Assembly: GCA_017617995.1 (NCBI GenBank)
Contig: JAFZVE010000020.1
Coordinates: 1-64,000, forward strand
Source: Clostridiales bacterium
GTDB lineage: Bacteria > Bacillota > Clostridia > Saccharofermentanales > Saccharofermentanaceae
DNA: 64,000 nt
Reading direction: 5' to 3'
The notes beneath the pieces are model-generated. The model searched no databases and was not told where the DNA came from. It was given only the letters and a program-made list of their open reading frames with translations. A program made the translations under genes and the position numbers. The stretch's first letter is position 1; each line of letters begins with the position of its first letter. Shown here in pieces: positions 1 through 9,398 of the stretch.

Positions 1-13
1 AGGAGGATTTTTT

Positions 14-793
14 ATGTCAACTATTTCTATGAAGCAGCTTCTTGAAGCAGGTGTACACTTTGGTCACCAGACACGCCGTTGGAACCCGAAGATGGCGGAG
101 TATATCTTCACGGAGCGTAACAACATCCACATCATCGACCTTCAGAAGACTGTAAAGAAGACCGAAGAGGCTTATGACTTCGTTCGTTCTATCGCTGCTG
201 ACGGCGGAAACATCCTTTTCGTTGGTACTAAGAAGCAGGCTCAGGATTCCATCGCGGAAGAAGCAGTTCGCTGCAACATGTTCTACATCAACAACCGCTG
301 GCTCGGTGGTACTCTCACAAACTTTAAGACAATCGAAAAGCGTCTCGCTCGCCTGGCTGAGCTGAAGACCATGTCCGAGGACGGTTCCTTCGATCTTCGT
401 ACGAAGAAGGAAGTTGCTAAGCTCAAGCTCGAGATGGAAAAGCTCGACAAGAACCTCGGTGGTATCCAGGGCATGAAGAGACTGCCGGCTTGCCTCTTTG
501 TTGTTGATACAAAGAAGGAGCACCTGGCTGTTGCAGAAGCTCGCCGTCTGGGCATCCCGGTAGTGGCTATCGTTGATACCAACTGCGATCCGGAAGAAGT
601 AGACTACGTTATCCCGGGTAACGATGACGCGATCCGTGCGGTTAAGCTCATCGCAGGTCACATGGCTGATGCGGTTCTCGAAGGCCGTCAGGGCGAGCAG
701 CTCGACGTTCCGGCTGAGGATGCTGAGGTTGCTGAGGCTTCGGAGGAAGTCGTTGAGGCGGCTCCGGCAGAGGAAGCTCCGGCTGAGGCTTAA
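14..793 (+). CDS. rpsB: 30S ribosomal protein S2
   Basis: S2 sits on the solvent side of the small ribosomal subunit between head and body and is needed for S1/S21 docking in many bacteria. The 259-residue protein has the usual S2 opening ([20 protein letters not shown], residues 6-25) and the conserved [20 protein letters not shown] segment near residues 165-184. It ends in a Glu/Ala-rich acidic tail of about 30 residues, which is common in clostridial S2. The start is ATG with AGGAGG at 1-6, eight bases upstream, so the promoter lies outside the window. It is followed 62 bases later by tsf, the near-universal rpsB-tsf pair. Identification is secure. Confidence 0.98.
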   Translation: MSTISMKQLLEAGVHFGHQTRRWNPKMAEYIFTERNNIHIIDLQKTVKKTEEAYDFVRSIAADGGNILFVGTKKQAQDSIAEEAVRCNMFYINNRWLGGTLTNFKTIEKRLARLAELKTMSEDGSFDLRTKKEVAKLKLEMEKLDKNLGGIQGMKRLPACLFVVDTKKEHLAVAEARRLGIPVVAIVDTNCDPEEVDYVIPGNDDAIRAVKLIAGHMADAVLEGRQGEQLDVPAEDAEVAEASEEVVEAAPAEEAPAEA

Positions 794-855
794 TTCTCAC
801 TTACGGGAAAGTTCAAACAAGTTATTAACTAAATCATTAATTGGAGGATATAACT

Positions 856-1794
856 ATGGCTGACATTAGTGCTGCACAGGTCAAGGAACTTCGCGACATG
901 ACAGGTTCCGGTATTATGGATTGTAAAAGAGCTCTTCAGGAGTCTGATGGAGATATCGAGAAGGCAGTGGCATGGCTTCGTGAGAAGGGTATCGCTAAGG
1001 CTGAGAAGAAGTCCGCTAGAATCGCTGCTGAGGGCGCAGTAATCGCTAAGATCGCTGACGACAAGAAGTCCGGTGTTCTCGTTGAGATCAACATCGAGAC
1101 AGACTTCGCTGCTAACACAGATAAGTTCAAGGCTTTCGCTGATACTGTTGCTACACACATTCTTGCTAAGAAGCCGGCTTCTGTTGAAGATCTTATGGCT
1201 CAGACCCTCTTCAATGATGAGTCCAAGACAGTAGAGCTCTTCCAGAAGGAAGCGATCGCTGATATCGGAGAGAATACTTCTATCAGAAGATTCGTCGTAT
1301 ACGAAGTAGAAGGCAACGGTGCTGTTGCTTCTTACATCCACATGGGGGGCAAGATCGGTGTATTCGTTGATCTCGCTACAGAAGATGATTCCGTTATCGC
1401 TAACTCCGAGTTCGCTGATTTTGCAAAGGATATCGCTATGCAGATCGCTGCTGCTAATCCGAAGTGGCTCACACGTGAGGATGTTCCGGCTGCTGAGATC
1501 GAAAAGGAAACAGAGATCATCATCAACAAGAATCTTAACGAAGGTAAGCCGGAGAAGATTATCAGAGAGAGAATCCTTCCGGGTAACATCGAGAAGTTCT
1601 ACAAGGAGAACTGCCTCGTAGAGCAGGAATTCGTTAAGGATGATTCCAAGTCCATCGCTACATACACGAAGGAAAGATCTTCTGCTCTGGGTCAGAACAT
1701 CACCATCCGTCGCTTTACCCGCTTCGAAATGGGTGAGGGCCTCGCTAAGAAGGAAGAGAACTTCGCTGAAGAAGTTATGAAGCAGATCAAGTAA
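856..1794 (+). CDS. tsf: Elongation factor Ts
   Basis: EF-Ts is the guanine nucleotide exchange factor of EF-Tu, acting in the cytosol during translation elongation. The 312-residue protein opens with the UBA-like N-terminal domain (AAQVKELRDMTGSGIMDCKR) and then the conserved EIDTDFAA-type core, here EINIETDFAANTDKF near residues 77-91, followed by the dimer-interaction core. I take the ATG at 856 rather than an in-frame TTG at 841 because GGAGG at 843-847 is the ribosome binding site for 856. The gene is transcribed with rpsB and followed by a strong intrinsic terminator at 1821-1853. Confidence 0.98.
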   Translation: MADISAAQVKELRDMTGSGIMDCKRALQESDGDIEKAVAWLREKGIAKAEKKSARIAAEGAVIAKIADDKKSGVLVEINIETDFAANTDKFKAFADTVATHILAKKPASVEDLMAQTLFNDESKTVELFQKEAIADIGENTSIRRFVVYEVEGNGAVASYIHMGGKIGVFVDLATEDDSVIANSEFADFAKDIAMQIAAANPKWLTREDVPAAEIEKETEIIINKNLNEGKPEKIIRERILPGNIEKFYKENCLVEQEFVKDDSKSIATYTKERSSALGQNITIRRFTRFEMGEGLAKKEENFAEEVMKQIK

Positions 1795-1820
1795 TCCTTG
1801 ATATAAAAGAGTTTCTAATG

Positions 1821-1853
1821 AAGGGACAGTCGATCGAGACTGTCCCTTTTTCT
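1821..1853 (+). terminator. Intrinsic terminator of rpsB-tsf
   Basis: The 11-bp perfect stem AAGGGACAGTC (1821-1831) / GACTGTCCCTT (1838-1848) encloses a six-base loop and runs into a T-rich stretch ending near 1853. Confidence 0.93.
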
Positions 1854-1934
1854 TATAGTCAAGTCTTTTCCTTGAGAGGTTATCTGATACAATAGTATCC
1901 GATGAAATGAACAAGGAAATGAGGATCCCACGTT

Positions 1935-2657
1935 ATGAAGATTCTGATCGTGCGCCACGGCGACCCGGACTACGAGAATGACGCTCTGACCGAGGAAGGA
2001 AAACGGGAAGTCGAGCTTCTCTCCGAGCGGATGAAGAATGTCAAGGCCGATGCCTGCTACTGCTCTCCGCTGGGCCGCGCGCAGCAGACGGCGGCGCCCT
2101 GCCTTGCGAAAATGGGGATGGAAGCGGAAGAACTGGAATGGCTCCGTGAGTTCGCGCCGAAGGTCAGGCGCCCCGAAAAACTCGGAGTTGCCTGGGACTG
2201 GGTCCCCGGAGACTGGATGCAGATGCCCGATGCCTTTGACTTTGAGAAGTGGCCGGACTATCCGGCACTGAAAGAGGCACATGTCCGTGAAGAACGGGAC
2301 TGGGTGTATGCCGAGTTTGATAAACTTCTCAGAAAACACGGTTATCAGAAGGAAGGAAAGTGGTTCCGTGCGGTAAGACCGAATAACGATACGATCGTGC
2401 TGTTCTGCCACTTCGGTCTGGAAGCGGTGCTTATGTCCTATCTTCTGAATCTTTCCCCGTTCGTCATGTGGCATGCCATGATGGCCGCTCCGACATCTGT
2501 CACGACGATCGTAACGGAGGAGAGAAGAGAAGGAATCGCACAGTTCCGGATGCTCTCGTTCGGTGACTGCTCACATCTTCTGAATGCAGGCGTGGAACCC
2601 TCCTTCTCCGGACGTTTTCGCGAGTGCTATATGAATGACTACGAAAGAAAAGATTAA
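1935..2657 (+). CDS. Histidine phosphatase family protein (phosphoglycerate mutase-like)
   Basis: The 240-residue protein belongs to the histidine phosphatase superfamily. The phospho-acceptor motif RHG lies at residues 7-9 (MKILIVRHGDPDYENDALTEEG), the second-half catalytic His is H159 in LFCHFGLE, and the arginine-bearing SPLGRAQQTA segment near residue 45 is typical. Members include cofactor-dependent phosphoglycerate mutases, alpha-ribazole phosphatase and small-molecule phosphatases. The substrate cannot be told from sequence, and the long insert between residues 70 and 125 is unlike true phosphoglycerate mutase. It is a single gene between two terminated or promoted units. GAGGA near 1921-1925 is the likely ribosome binding site and a TACAAT at 1888-1893 a possible -10 element. 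Confidence 0.85.
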   Translation: MKILIVRHGDPDYENDALTEEGKREVELLSERMKNVKADACYCSPLGRAQQTAAPCLAKMGMEAEELEWLREFAPKVRRPEKLGVAWDWVPGDWMQMPDAFDFEKWPDYPALKEAHVREERDWVYAEFDKLLRKHGYQKEGKWFRAVRPNNDTIVLFCHFGLEAVLMSYLLNLSPFVMWHAMMAAPTSVTTIVTEERREGIAQFRMLSFGDCSHLLNAGVEPSFSGRFRECYMNDYERKD

Positions 2658-2683
2658 ATTCGAAAAAATCGGTCTTTTGTCTT

Positions 2684-2711
2684 TTCAGATTTTGGAATTA
2701 ACGATACAATT
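2684..2711 (+). promoter_or_regulatory. Possible promoter of pyrH-frr
   Basis: A weak -35 (TTTTCA) and a -10 (TACAAT, about 2706-2711) stand some 17 bases apart, about 35 bases upstream of the pyrH start. It is the only promoter-like pair in the gap between the phosphatase gene and pyrH. Matches to consensus are partial. Confidence 0.35.
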
Positions 2712-2743
2712 ATTTCTAAATAGGAAACAGTGGAGGAAAAGGT

Positions 2744-3451
2744 ATGAGTGAGCCTGTCTATAAGAGAATTCTTCTTAAGATCAGCGGAGAAGCGCTGGCC
2801 GGCGAGAAGAAGGTAGGTATCGACGACGAAACCGTACAGAAGATCTGTTCTGAGATCAAGAAAGTGGCTGATCTGGGCGTTGAGGTTGCCGTAGTGGTCG
2901 GTGGAGGAAACTTCTGGAGAGGAAGATCCAGCGAGAATATGGATCGAGTGACGGCAGATCACATGGGTATGCTGGCGACTCTTATGAATGCCCTGGCGAT
3001 CTCGGATGCACTTGAGCAGGCCGGTGCCATCACCCGAGTGATGTCGGCAGTGGATGTCCGTCAGATGGCGGAACCGTATATCAGAAAGCGTGCCGTACGC
3101 CACCTCGAGAAGAAGAGAATCGTCATCTTCGCCTGCGGTACAGGTAATCCGTTCTTCAGTACCGATACAGGCGCGGCTCTCCGTGCTACGGAGATCGAGG
3201 CGGATATCTTCTGTAAGGCTACGATGGTAGATGGTGTCTATGACAAGGATCCGCACAAGTATCCGGATGCCGTAAAGTATAAGACCATCTCTCATGATGA
3301 AGTTCTGGCAAAGAATCTCAAGGTCATGGATGCGACTGCCGCGGCACTTTGCAGAGATAACAATACGAAGATCATGGTATTCTCCATGGAAGAACCCGGA
3401 AACATCGTCCGAGTCGTCTTGGGCGAAGATATAGGAACGATCGTCTGCTGA
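2744..3451 (+). CDS. pyrH: UMP kinase
   Basis: Bacterial UMP kinase phosphorylates UMP to UDP with ATP, feeding UTP/CTP and nucleotide sugars for cell-wall synthesis. It is a hexameric amino-acid-kinase-fold enzyme. The 235-residue sequence shows [15 protein letters not shown] (residues 6-20, phosphate-binding Lys and Gly), [11 protein letters not shown] (residues 47-57) and [17 protein letters not shown] near 132-148, the UMP/ATP site region. Length matches the family. GGAGG sits before the ATG. It is followed by frr 32 bases downstream, the standard pyrH-frr neighbours in Firmicutes. Confidence 0.98.
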   Translation: MSEPVYKRILLKISGEALAGEKKVGIDDETVQKICSEIKKVADLGVEVAVVVGGGNFWRGRSSENMDRVTADHMGMLATLMNALAISDALEQAGAITRVMSAVDVRQMAEPYIRKRAVRHLEKKRIVIFACGTGNPFFSTDTGAALRATEIEADIFCKATMVDGVYDKDPHKYPDAVKYKTISHDEVLAKNLKVMDATAAALCRDNNTKIMVFSMEEPGNIVRVVLGEDIGTIVC

Positions 3452-3483
3452 TCGTATTTTCAAGATTGAAGGAGGTATGAACT

Positions 3484-4056
3484 ATGCCAATGCAGGAAAT
3501 CACGAAAGAAGTATACGCCCAGTATGAAGAGCGTATGAAGAAGACCATCACGAACCTTCAGGAGAACTTCAATGCGATCCGCGCCGGTCGTGCCAATCCG
3601 CATGTCCTCGACCGCATCACGGTCGATTATTACGGCACACAGTCTCAGCTCAATGCAGTAGCGAATATCCAGGTTCCGGAACCGAGAATGATTACCCTGA
3701 CTCCGTGGGATCCGTCCATGCTCCGTGAGATCGAGAAGGCGATCCAGGCCTCGGATCTCGGCATCAACCCGAGTAATGATGGTAAGACGATCCGCCTTGC
3801 TTTCCCGATCCTTACCGAGGAACGTCGTAAGGATCTGGTCAAGAGCGTCATGAAGTATGGTGAAGAGGCCAAGGTTGCCATCCGAAACATCCGTCGTGAA
3901 GCCATCGATAAGTATCGCGGACTTCACAAGAAGAAGGAGATAACAGAGGACGATCTGGCTGATTTTGAAGAGCAGATGCAGAAATTGACCGACCGCTATG
4001 TCAAGGAAGTAGACAAGTGCTGTGAAGCTAAGGAAAAGGATCTCATGGAGATCTGA
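3484..4056 (+). CDS. frr: Ribosome recycling factor
   Basis: RRF, together with EF-G, splits the post-termination ribosome. The 190-residue protein has the expected three-helix-bundle sequence: [22 protein letters not shown] near residues 18-39, the [15 protein letters not shown] hinge/beta domain, then the [16 protein letters not shown] stretch (here [15 protein letters not shown]) and [10 protein letters not shown]. The ATG at 3484 has GGAGG upstream at 3470-3474; a second ATG at 3490 is possible but further from it. A hairpin terminator follows at 4081-4125, between frr and uppS. Confidence 0.98.
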   Translation: MPMQEITKEVYAQYEERMKKTITNLQENFNAIRAGRANPHVLDRITVDYYGTQSQLNAVANIQVPEPRMITLTPWDPSMLREIEKAIQASDLGINPSNDGKTIRLAFPILTEERRKDLVKSVMKYGEEAKVAIRNIRREAIDKYRGLHKKKEITEDDLADFEEQMQKLTDRYVKEVDKCCEAKEKDLMEI

Positions 4057-4080
4057 TCCGACGGTCCGGCTTTATATATC

Positions 4081-4125
4081 AGGGGTGTCTCGGACTCAAA
4101 CATGACAGGGGACACCCTCTTTTTT
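4081..4125 (+). terminator. Intrinsic terminator between frr and uppS
   Basis: GGGTGTC (4083-4089) pairs with GACACCC (4111-4117) across a 21-base loop and is followed by TCTTTTTT. The uppS start codon is only a dozen bases beyond, so either uppS depends on read-through or the hairpin reduces expression of the lipid genes relative to pyrH-frr. Confidence 0.75.
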
Positions 4126-4136
4126 GGGAGAAGGAC

Positions 4137-4928
4137 ATGAAAGCAGAAGAATCGAAGTTCTCGCTTTTTTCAAAGAGAAAATCGGCAGAGGTGGATCCGT
4201 CCGAGCTGAAGATTCCGACTCATCTTGCGGTCATCATGGATGGCAACGGAAGGTGGGCGAAGAAGCGTATGCTTCCGAGATCCGCCGGACATCGTGCCGG
4301 AGCGGACAACCTCAAGACACTGTGTAAGAACTGCGGTCACTACGGCATCAAGTATGTGACCGTCTATGCCTTCTCGACCGAGAACTGGTCACGGCCCGAG
4401 AGCGAAGTCCATACACTTATGGAGCTCTTCGTGGAGTATTTCGACAGATATGATCCGGAGCTCGAAGCGGAAGGGATCCGCGTCCGCTTTACCGGAGATA
4501 TCGCTTCACTTCCTGAGAATATCCAGACGGTCTGTAAGCGTGCGGAAGAAGGCAGTAAGCATAGAGATAAGATGACACTGATCGTGGCCTTTAACTACGG
4601 GGGCCGAAGAGAGATCGTGCAGGCCGCGCAGAAACTCGCGGAGAAGGTCAAGGCCGGGGCGATCCGAAGCGAGGATATCTCGGAAGAACTTTTCGCGCAG
4701 AATCTGTATCTGCCGGATGTACCGGATCCGGATCTGATCATCCGACCGAGCGGAGAAGAGAGAACATCGAATTTCCTCGTCTGGGAGGGTGCATACTCCG
4801 AGCTGTGGTTCTCGGATGTACTGTGGCCGGACTTCGGCATGAAGGAACTGACCGATGCGCTGATCGCTTATACCAGAAGAGACCGTCGTTTCGGCGGGCT
4901 TTCGAAAGAAAAGAAGGATGAAGAGTAA
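4137..4928 (+). CDS. uppS: Isoprenyl transferase (undecaprenyl diphosphate synthase)
   Basis: This cis-prenyltransferase condenses isopentenyl diphosphate onto farnesyl diphosphate to make the C55 carrier lipid for peptidoglycan and other wall polymers. The 263-residue protein carries the diagnostic VIMDGNGRWAKKRMLPRSAGH (residues 31-51; catalytic Asp in MDGNGRW), YAFSTENWSRP, and the C-terminal DLIIRPSGEERTSNFLVW substrate-binding segment. The first 25 residues (basic, before LKIPTHLAVIMDG) are an ordinary variable extension. It starts the uppS-cdsA-dxr-rseP-ispG run; cdsA begins three bases after its stop, indicating cotranscription. Confidence 0.97.
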   Translation: MKAEESKFSLFSKRKSAEVDPSELKIPTHLAVIMDGNGRWAKKRMLPRSAGHRAGADNLKTLCKNCGHYGIKYVTVYAFSTENWSRPESEVHTLMELFVEYFDRYDPELEAEGIRVRFTGDIASLPENIQTVCKRAEEGSKHRDKMTLIVAFNYGGRREIVQAAQKLAEKVKAGAIRSEDISEELFAQNLYLPDVPDPDLIIRPSGEERTSNFLVWEGAYSELWFSDVLWPDFGMKELTDALIAYTRRDRRFGGLSKEKKDEE

Positions 4929-4931
4929 CAC

Positions 4932-5798
4932 ATGAAGCAGAGAATCATAACAGGCACCATATTTACCGTGGCCGTACTGGCACTGGTGATACCGGCGTAT
5001 TATGTGCCGCCTATCTTGCTGGTATTCACGATGATCGTAACCTGTTTTGCGCTCTACGAGATGATCAAAGCCGCACAGGAGACCGAGAAGGAAATGTCGT
5101 CTGTGGTTACGGTCATTGGCGGCTTCCTGAGCTATCTTCCACTGGCGATATGGGCGTTTAAGGGCACGGCGTCTCAGGGCTTCACACTCTATGCGCTCGT
5201 GACCTTGCTATACTGCTTCATCACGACGATGATCCCTCCTCTTGTTAAGGAACACCCCGAAGCGATCCGCTCTGGATTTGCGTCGTCTCTGATCGTGGTG
5301 TATATTACTTTCCCGATCGCGTGCACCCATGTCATGATGTATCTCATCCCGAACGGCTGGTTCTTCGTGGTCATCGGGCTCTTCGCACCATGGATATCGG
5401 ATACATTTGCCTATTTCAGCGGTTCCTTCTTCGGCAAGACGAAGATCGTCCCGCACATCAGTCCGAAGAAGACCTGGGAAGGCTGCATCGGTGGCGCACT
5501 CTTTACGTCGCTCCTGATTGCGCTGTTCTTCGCGTTCGTGATTAAGGATGTCATCGAAGTAAAGATGTCTTTCCCGCTTTATGTCACGCTGGCTGCCGTT
5601 TTCGGATTCATCCTCTCCTGCGTTTCCCAGCTCGGTGACTGGATGGCCTCGAGCATCAAGAGACTGGTCGGGATCAAGGACTTCGGCAATCTCATGCCCG
5701 GACACGGTGGAATCATGGACCGCTTTGATAGTGCATTTTTCACGCTTCCTGTGGCTTTGGGTCTCGCATTTGTGATCCATTGGGGAGGTGGCGCATGA
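4932..5798 (+). CDS. cdsA: Phosphatidate cytidylyltransferase
   Basis: CdsA makes CDP-diacylglycerol from phosphatidic acid and CTP, the branch point for phospholipid synthesis, in the cytoplasmic membrane. The 288-residue protein is mostly hydrophobic, with about eight predicted membrane spans, and ends with the CDP-alcohol synthase signature, here SQLGDWMASSIKRLVGIKDF and PGHGGIMDRFDSAFF (residues 233-272). It contains HISPKKTWEG, the other conserved block. The start is ATG three bases after uppS, and the stop overlaps the dxr start in an ATGA, implying translational coupling. Confidence 0.97.
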   Translation: MKQRIITGTIFTVAVLALVIPAYYVPPILLVFTMIVTCFALYEMIKAAQETEKEMSSVVTVIGGFLSYLPLAIWAFKGTASQGFTLYALVTLLYCFITTMIPPLVKEHPEAIRSGFASSLIVVYITFPIACTHVMMYLIPNGWFFVVIGLFAPWISDTFAYFSGSFFGKTKIVPHISPKKTWEGCIGGALFTSLLIALFFAFVIKDVIEVKMSFPLYVTLAAVFGFILSCVSQLGDWMASSIKRLVGIKDFGNLMPGHGGIMDRFDSAFFTLPVALGLAFVIHWGGGA

Positions 5799-6961
5799 GA
5801 AGTCTCTGCATCTTAGGATCGACCGGTTCGATCGGTACACAGACACTGGAAGTCGTACGTCATTTCCCGAAGGAGTTTCGTGTGGTCGCGCTGACCTGCG
5901 GTGGGAATATCTCTCTTCTTGCCGAGCAGATCAAAGAGTTCGCTCCTTCTTACGTCAGCGTATCTACTGATGAAAAGAGGAAGGAACTGCTTTCGATGCT
6001 CCCTTCCGATACTTTTGTCGAAGTGCTCTGCGCAGATGAAGGAAATATCGCATGTGCGACACTTCCCGAGGTGGACTGCGTCGTTGCGGCGATGGTCGGC
6101 ATGCGGGGGCTTCCTTCGGTCGTCGCGGCGATCCGTGAAGGAAAAGATATCGCACTGGCGAATAAGGAAACTCTGGTATCCGGCGGTTCCGTCGTGATGC
6201 CTCTGATACGAGAAAAGAATGTCGCGCTCCTGCCTGTGGACTCCGAGCACTCTGCGATCTGGCAGTGTCTCACGGGTCAGCCGGAGAAATCTCTGAAGCG
6301 GATCCTACTTACGGCGTCAGGCGGCCCGTTCCGTGGATACAGCCGTGAACAGCTCGAGAAGGTTACGCTTGAGGCAGCCCTTGCCCATCCGACATGGAAA
6401 ATGGGCGGCAAGATTACGATCGACTCAGCTAGCATGATGAATAAGGGACTCGAGATCATCGAGGCTTCCTGGCTCTTTGACGTGCCGGTCGACAGTATCG
6501 AAGTGGTCGTGCATCCGCAGAGCATCGTGCACTCGATGATCGAACTGTCGGATGGATCTGTCCTCGGTCAGATGGGCTTTCCGAACATGATGATGCCGAT
6601 CCAGGTCGCGCTCATGTATCCGGCACGAAGCGAGTGTATCTGCAGACCCTTTTCTCCCTTTGATGAAAAGGCCTGTAATCTGACCTTTGAGAGAGTAGAC
6701 CGGAATGTCTTCCGCCTCGTGGATATGGCGTACTATGCCGGACGTAAGGGCGGGACACTGCCTGTTGCGATGAATGCGGCAAACGAAGTTGTTGTTGCGG
6801 ATTTCCTTTCCGGGCGTGCTTCATTCCTCGATATCGAGAAGACTGTCGAGGCCGTTATGGAAAAACACGAAGCGGAGGGCGTGATCACGACGCCTTCGCT
6901 TGATGATATCTTTGCCGTAGATGCATGGGCAAGAGCGGCAGCTGCAGAAATGAGAAAGTGA
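5795..6961 (+). CDS. dxr: 1-deoxy-D-xylulose 5-phosphate reductoisomerase
   Basis: Dxr converts DXP to MEP with NADPH, the committing step of the MEP isoprenoid pathway. The 388-residue protein has the NADPH-binding LCILGSTGSIGTQTLEVV at residues 4-21, ALANKETLVSGG, the metal and substrate site PVDSEHSAIWQCL, and MNKGLEIIEASWLF. The ATG at 5795 is in an ATGA overlap with the cdsA stop and has GGGGAGGTGG just upstream; an in-frame codon at 5780 lacks a matching ribosome site. ispG of the same pathway lies two genes downstream, so this organism makes isoprenoids by the MEP route. Confidence 0.97.
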   Translation: MRSLCILGSTGSIGTQTLEVVRHFPKEFRVVALTCGGNISLLAEQIKEFAPSYVSVSTDEKRKELLSMLPSDTFVEVLCADEGNIACATLPEVDCVVAAMVGMRGLPSVVAAIREGKDIALANKETLVSGGSVVMPLIREKNVALLPVDSEHSAIWQCLTGQPEKSLKRILLTASGGPFRGYSREQLEKVTLEAALAHPTWKMGGKITIDSASMMNKGLEIIEASWLFDVPVDSIEVVVHPQSIVHSMIELSDGSVLGQMGFPNMMMPIQVALMYPARSECICRPFSPFDEKACNLTFERVDRNVFRLVDMAYYAGRKGGTLPVAMNAANEVVVADFLSGRASFLDIEKTVEAVMEKHEAEGVITTPSLDDIFAVDAWARAAAAEMRK

Positions 6962-6977
6962 GGTCGGGTTCCGGGAT

Positions 6978-8288
6978 ATGTCTCCTCTTAGTATCATCAT
7001 ATGCATATTGGGACTCGGAATTCTGGCGGCCGTTCATGAACTTGGTCACTTTATCGTGGCGAGACTTCTGAAGATCAAGGTCTATGAGCTGTCGATCTTC
7101 GTAGGACCGAAGCTGTTCTCCTGGAAGCGGAACGATATCGAGTATTATATCCGCATGATCCCCCTCGGAGCCTATGTACGATTCTCGGATATAGACGAAG
7201 AGACCGGTGAACTTCTTGATGATAATCCGGAAAATCTCATCAACCAGGCCAGATGGAAGCGTCTTCTCGTATCGCTGGCCGGCCCTTTTATGAACGTCGT
7301 ACTGGGTGTGATCATCTTCATGATCTGTTTCTCAAACTTCGGGTTCCTGGCACTGCATCAGGATGTCATCGTTCCCGGGACACAGGTGGCGTCGACAAGG
7401 ATCGAGTCTGGAGATACGATCCTCAAGATGAACGGACAGAAGGTATTCTGCCAGATGGATCTCTCGTATTACTTAAGCCAGGTCAGTAATGTCGATTCGA
7501 TCGAGCTTGAGATGAAGTCGGCAAAGACCGGAGAGAAATACGAAGTGCAGTTAGTCCCGGAGATCACGGACCAGTACATGCTCGGGATCACCCATTATGC
7601 CGACCTCGATGAAAACGGAGGCTGGAAGGTGACCTATGTGGATCCGCAGCAGAATAACGGCAATCCGATGATCAAAGAAGGGGATTCGATCCTCTCGGTC
7701 AATGATGTTGCTGTTTCTTCAGATGAGATCACGAATGTCGTACGTGAATCCGGCGGACAGCCGCTGACCATAAAACTGATCCGTGACGGTCAAGAAGAGA
7801 CTATCGAGATGAAGGCGATCATGGTCAAGAGCTCCAATCTTCGCGGCATCTATCTTCAGGACGGGAAGGGCTTTATGGAGTGTTTCCGTGAGGCACTCGT
7901 GTTCCCGATCTCCTTTGTCCGGATCTCCATCGATTCCTTAGCGCAGGTATTTGCCGGGAAGGTCCCTGCTTATGATGTCGTTTCCGGACCCGTGGGTATC
8001 GCTTCTGTCGTGTCAGAAGTGGTCGATGCGCCGAAGGTAGAGAGCTCGGAGAAGACAGAGATGCTTCTGATCCTGGCCGGCGGAATATCGACCGGACTGG
8101 CCTTTACCAACATGCTGCCTATCCCGGGACTCGATGGCAATGCGATCGTACTGACTGTCGTAGAGATGGTCAGAGGAAAGAAACTGTCGCGTAAAGCCGA
8201 GCAGATCATCAACGTGATCGGTTTTATCGCGATCATATCACTTGTGATATTTGCACTGGTATCAGATATTATGAGACTTACGAGGTGA
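6978..8288 (+). CDS. rseP: RIP metalloprotease RseP (site-2 protease)
   Basis: This intramembrane zinc protease cleaves transmembrane regulators such as anti-sigma factors and remnant signal peptides. The 436-residue sequence has the zinc motif HELGH in the first membrane span (AAVHELGHFIVA, near residues 15-26), a PDZ domain around residues 215-280 (IKEGDSILSVNDVAV), and the C-terminal NMLPIPGLDGNAIV, matching the NxxPxPxLDG motif that supplies the third zinc ligand. Four membrane segments are expected. It follows dxr by 16 bases and precedes ispG by six, its usual place in Firmicutes. Confidence 0.95.
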   Translation: MSPLSIIICILGLGILAAVHELGHFIVARLLKIKVYELSIFVGPKLFSWKRNDIEYYIRMIPLGAYVRFSDIDEETGELLDDNPENLINQARWKRLLVSLAGPFMNVVLGVIIFMICFSNFGFLALHQDVIVPGTQVASTRIESGDTILKMNGQKVFCQMDLSYYLSQVSNVDSIELEMKSAKTGEKYEVQLVPEITDQYMLGITHYADLDENGGWKVTYVDPQQNNGNPMIKEGDSILSVNDVAVSSDEITNVVRESGGQPLTIKLIRDGQEETIEMKAIMVKSSNLRGIYLQDGKGFMECFREALVFPISFVRISIDSLAQVFAGKVPAYDVVSGPVGIASVVSEVVDAPKVESSEKTEMLLILAGGISTGLAFTNMLPIPGLDGNAIVLTVVEMVRGKKLSRKAEQIINVIGFIAIISLVIFALVSDIMRLTR

Positions 8289-8294
8289 CGGAAG

Positions 8295-9365
8295 ATGATT
8301 CATCGTTACGAGACGAGAAAAGTATATGTCGGAGACGTTCCTGTCGGAGGCGATGCGCCTGTCGCGATCCAGTCCATGAATAATACGGATACAAGAGATG
8401 TGGATTCCACCGTAAGACAGATCGAGGAACTGGCCGCCTGTGGCTGTGATATTACCCGTGTGGCCGTACTCAATATGGAGGCCGCTGAGGCGATCTCGGA
8501 GATTACGAAGAGAAGTCCGATCCCTGTGGTCGCAGATATACATTTTGACTATCGTCTGGCGCTCGAAGCCATGAGAAACGGCGCGGCGAAGATCCGCATC
8601 AATCCCGGTAATATCGGCGGGATCGATCGGGTACAGGCTGTAGCCAATATGGCCAAAGAGCGGAATATCCCGATTCGTGTGGGCGTGAATTCCGGATCGA
8701 TCGGGAAGGATATGCTCGTCAAGTATGGAGGAGTAAATGCGGATTCTCTTTCCGCGAGTGCCAGATCTTCCATACAGATTCTGGAGCAGTGCGGTTTTGA
8801 GAATATCGTGGTCAGCATGAAGTCCTCGGATCCGCTACTGACCATAGAGAGCTATAAGAGACTTCGCGATCAGGTCCCGTATCCTTTCCATGTCGGTGTA
8901 ACGGAGGCCGGAACACTTCGGGAAGGAATCATCAGGAGTAGTGTCGGGATCGGTGCACTGCTCTCAGAGGGAATCGGTGATACCATCCGTGTCAGTCTCA
9001 CGGATGAGCCGAAAGAGGAAGTCTACGCCGCGATCTCGATCCTTCGCGCACTGGGATTGCGCAAGGGCGGTATGAGACTGGTTTCGTGTCCGACATGCGG
9101 CCGTACGATGGTGCCGCTTATTGAGGTCGCGAAAGAGGTCGAGAGCCGGATCCGGGATCTTCCTTATGATATGACTGTAGCCGTGATGGGATGTGCGGTA
9201 AACGGTCCGGGAGAGGCCAGAGAAGCAGACGTCGGCATCGCCGGAGGAGTAGATGAATTTCTGCTGTTCCGCAAAGGCGAACCGATCGGGAAAGTCCCGA
9301 AAGACCGGGCCGTGGATGAACTGATCCGAACCATCGAGGAAATGAATAGTGCCAAGAACGGTTGA
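8295..9365 (+). CDS. ispG: 4-hydroxy-3-methylbut-2-en-1-yl diphosphate synthase
   Basis: IspG (GcpE) reductively opens MEcPP to HMBPP, the sixth MEP-pathway step, using a [4Fe-4S] cluster. The 356-residue protein starts with RKVYVGDVPVGGDAPVAIQSM and carries the cluster cysteines in SCPTCGRT (near residue 265) and in VMGCAVNGPGEA near residue 300, which also contains the conserved NGPGE glutamate. Length fits the compact bacterial form. It closes the lipid-precursor run; polC follows after 33 bases with no terminator seen. Confidence 0.97.
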   Translation: MIHRYETRKVYVGDVPVGGDAPVAIQSMNNTDTRDVDSTVRQIEELAACGCDITRVAVLNMEAAEAISEITKRSPIPVVADIHFDYRLALEAMRNGAAKIRINPGNIGGIDRVQAVANMAKERNIPIRVGVNSGSIGKDMLVKYGGVNADSLSASARSSIQILEQCGFENIVVSMKSSDPLLTIESYKRLRDQVPYPFHVGVTEAGTLREGIIRSSVGIGALLSEGIGDTIRVSLTDEPKEEVYAAISILRALGLRKGGMRLVSCPTCGRTMVPLIEVAKEVESRIRDLPYDMTVAVMGCAVNGPGEAREADVGIAGGVDEFLLFRKGEPIGKVPKDRAVDELIRTIEEMNSAKNG

Positions 9366-9398
9366 CTTCTAAAGGTCAATGGAAGGATACGATAAAAG

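Noticed and set aside
829..1914. A long leftward open frame opposite tsf.
   Set aside because: It is the complement of a highly conserved gene, has Leu/Ser-rich low-information sequence, and crosses the tsf terminator; no ribosome site.
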